Shown here one piece after another: positions 62,475-64,000 of a stretch of 64,000 bases of DNA. The position numbers and the translations under genes were made by a program. Positions within the stretch are counted from its first letter, which is position 1. Every line of letters begins with the position of its first letter. Source of the DNA: VXPQ01 sp965248175 (lineage in GTDB: Bacteria; Bacteroidota; Rhodothermia; Rhodothermales; VXPQ01); assembly GCA_965248175.1 (NCBI GenBank), contig OZ252093.1, forward strand, positions 2,914,001-2,978,000, written 5' to 3'. The notes below the pieces were generated by a model, which worked only from the letters and a program-made list of their open reading frames with translations, was not told the DNA's origin and made no database searches.

Positions 62475-64000
62475 ATGAAAAAGCTATTTCCCCTGACCAT
62501 CCTCCTGGTTGTTGCGGGATGCGGACAAACCGATTCTACAGATACGCCGACACTGACAACCGGCTACGCGTTCAACAAGGCCCCACTGGTTGACAATCCG
62601 TATGCTACACTTCCCCTTGGCGCTATCAAGCCCGAAGGCTGGATCAAGGAACAGCTCCAGCGCATGGTAGACGGTATGACCGGTCACCTTGACGAATGGT
62701 ACCCGACGGTTGGCGCCTCTAACGGGTGGCTTGGCGGTGATGGGGACGTATGGGAGCGAGGCCCCTACTGGCTCGATGGGCTCGTTCCGCTGGCCTATCT
62801 CCTCAATGATACCCGGCTAATCGAAAAAACTCGACCGTACATCGAGTGGACGCTGGCCAGTCAAGATTCAACCGGTTACTTTGGCCCCCGCCCGGTAGCC
62901 GAAGGCACCGAGAGCCGTCCCCAGCAACAGCGGACTCGCGCCGCAGACTGGTGGCCGCGCATGGTCATGCTGAAAGTGCTGCAACAGTACCACGAGGCCA
63001 CCGGAGACGAACGCGTCCTCGATCTCATGGCCCGATATTTCCGGTATCAACTCGGCATGCTTCGCGAATACCCACTCGATCACTGGTCCGGATGGGCCGG
63101 CGCACGCGGTGGAGACAATCACATGAGCGTCATCTGGCTGTATAACCGGACCGGCGACGCTTTTCTGTTAGAACTGGCCGACAAGCTGCACGAGCAGACC
63201 TATGACTGGGTGGGCAATTTTGAGGCAGGCGCCAACGCAACGGACTATTGGCGCACGCACGTGGTCAATGTGGCCATGGCCATCAAGCAGCCAATTCAAC
63301 AATATGTAACGTCTGGAGACCGACGCTACCTGGAAGCACTGCATACCGGGTTGCATGCCCTCATGCGAGATCATGGTCAAGCCGTTGGGATGTTTTCGGG
63401 CGATGAGCTCCTCCACGGTACTGATCCGGTCCATGGCATCGAGCTGTGCGCTATCGTTGAATTTATGTTCTCCCTGGAGAACGCCATCCTGAATACCGGA
63501 GACCTGTCCTTCGCCGATAGGCTCGAAAGGGTCGCCTACAACGCCCTTCCTACTCAGATCACGGACGACCAACGCGACCGCCAGTATTTCCAGCAGGTGA
63601 ACCAGATTCGCCTGACCGATGGCGACCACGGCCTTTTTTTCGAACCGTATGAGGACGCCATCTGCTACGGCCTGCTGACCGGATATCCTTGTTGCACCAC
63701 TAACCTGCACCAGGGATGGCCGAAGCTCGTGCAGCATGCCTGGCTGGCCACAGCAGACGGCGGCCTCGCTGCCATGGTCTATATGCCGACCACCGTCACG
63801 GCCCTGGTGGCGGGCGGCTCGGAGGTCACGATTCGGGAGGAGACCAACTATCCGATGGAGGACCTGATCCGCTTTACGGTTGGAACGACTTCCAGCGTAG
63901 CATTTCCCTTGCACCTGCGCATACCGGCCTGGAGTCCCGAATTCACCCTGACTGTCAATGGAGAAGCAATCACGGGGGATCCCGGATCTATGGTGGTGAT
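62475..64000 (+). CDS. GH127/DUF1680 glycosidase lipoprotein (C-terminus off right edge)
   Basis: About 508 codons are visible from ATG 62475. A lipoprotein leader (MKKLFPLTILLVVAGC) is followed by the alpha-alpha barrel of the DUF1680 family: LGGDGDVWERGPYWLDGLVP, GDDRYLEALHTG-like segments (SGDRRYLEALHTGLHAL), HGTDPVHGIELCAIVEFMFS with the acid Glu, and YPCCTTNLHQGWPKLV, whose Cys pair helps hold zinc and the nucleophile in GH127 beta-L-arabinofuranosidases. Some DUF1680 members act on other sugars. It should clip side chains from plant or algal polysaccharide at the cell surface. The beta-sandwich tail is cut by the window edge. Confidence 0.9.
   Translation, partial: MKKLFPLTILLVVAGCGQTDSTDTPTLTTGYAFNKAPLVDNPYATLPLGAIKPEGWIKEQLQRMVDGMTGHLDEWYPTVGASNGWLGGDGDVWERGPYWLDGLVPLAYLLNDTRLIEKTRPYIEWTLASQDSTGYFGPRPVAEGTESRPQQQRTRAADWWPRMVMLKVLQQYHEATGDERVLDLMARYFRYQLGMLREYPLDHWSGWAGARGGDNHMSVIWLYNRTGDAFLLELADKLHEQTYDWVGNFEAGANATDYWRTHVVNVAMAIKQPIQQYVTSGDRRYLEALHTGLHALMRDHGQAVGMFSGDELLHGTDPVHGIELCAIVEFMFSLENAILNTGDLSFADRLERVAYNALPTQITDDQRDRQYFQQVNQIRLTDGDHGLFFEPYEDAICYGLLTGYPCCTTNLHQGWPKLVQHAWLATADGGLAAMVYMPTTVTALVAGGSEVTIREETNYPMEDLIRFTVGTTSSVAFPLHLRIPAWSPEFTLTVNGEAITGDPGSMVV

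Overview
The window looks like a chromosomal segment of a marine-type member of the Bacteroidota/Rhodothermota group, closest in style to Rhodothermales or Balneolales. The clues are a secreted protein with a C-terminal type IX secretion sorting domain (49313-51085), a fused alpha-beta E1 2-oxoacid dehydrogenase, many lipoproteins and Tat-leader enzymes, two formylglycine sulfatases, and weak Shine-Dalgarno sites. This placement is inference; there is no rRNA or tRNA here to fix it.

Layout. 1-2672 carries most of a large secreted leucine-rich-repeat protein that runs off the left edge. 3123-7392 is an insertion-sequence pile-up: a frameshifted IS1595-family element holding a DNA-methylase remnant, then a second IS1595-family element whose transposase is cut by an intact IS256-family element with a perfect 8-bp target duplication, all resting on the last 80 bp of an older IS256 copy. 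That older copy truncated a DUF2335-like gene. 7393-9660 is a visibly AT-richer accessory patch: a prohibitin/SPFH-like membrane protein with a terminator-like hairpin in its leader, and a protein resembling only the DNA-binding arm of a tyrosine recombinase. 9789-13479 holds NhaC and AGCS sodium-coupled transporters. 13611-22800 is a tight seven-gene housekeeping operon on the minus strand: S9 peptidase, pyrC, ddl, nrnA, pepA, pdxA, ftsE. 23049-28729 (plus) holds alr, a response regulator/histidine kinase pair and the fused E1. 28764-33915 has a Cys/Met PLP enzyme, a TPR lipoprotein, a nucleoside hydrolase and an NSS transporter.

34092-49263 is devoted to carbohydrates: DUF1080 hydrolase, uronate isomerase with a complete TRAP transporter, two sulfatases, a PIG-L deacetylase, a TIM-barrel isomerase/epimerase, a Gfo/Idh/MocA oxidoreductase, a serine hydrolase, an NCS2 permease broken by an internal deletion, and a lone outer-membrane-barrel C-terminus. 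49313-54186 holds the type IX secreted beta-propeller-like protein, infA, gamma-glutamyltransferase and a DUF547 protein. 54168-61860 is a second long minus-strand operon, LysR - MFS sugar porter - SIS isomerase - ROK kinase - secreted amidohydrolase with an odd heptad-repeat linker - lactonase - TolB-like lipoprotein, which reads as one catabolic pathway for an unknown sugar derivative. The right edge carries the start of a GH127/DUF1680 lipoprotein glycosidase.

Taken together the window pairs conserved wall, nucleotide and amino-acid genes with polysaccharide-scavenging loci (uronates, sulfated sugars, arabinofuranosides) and one mobile-element-rich island. The best candidates for something undescribed are the SPFH-DUF2335 patch, the LysR-to-TolB sugar operon, and the three related GTTTAC...GTAAAC intergenic hairpins. 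All functions are assigned by motif recognition from the sequence alone.
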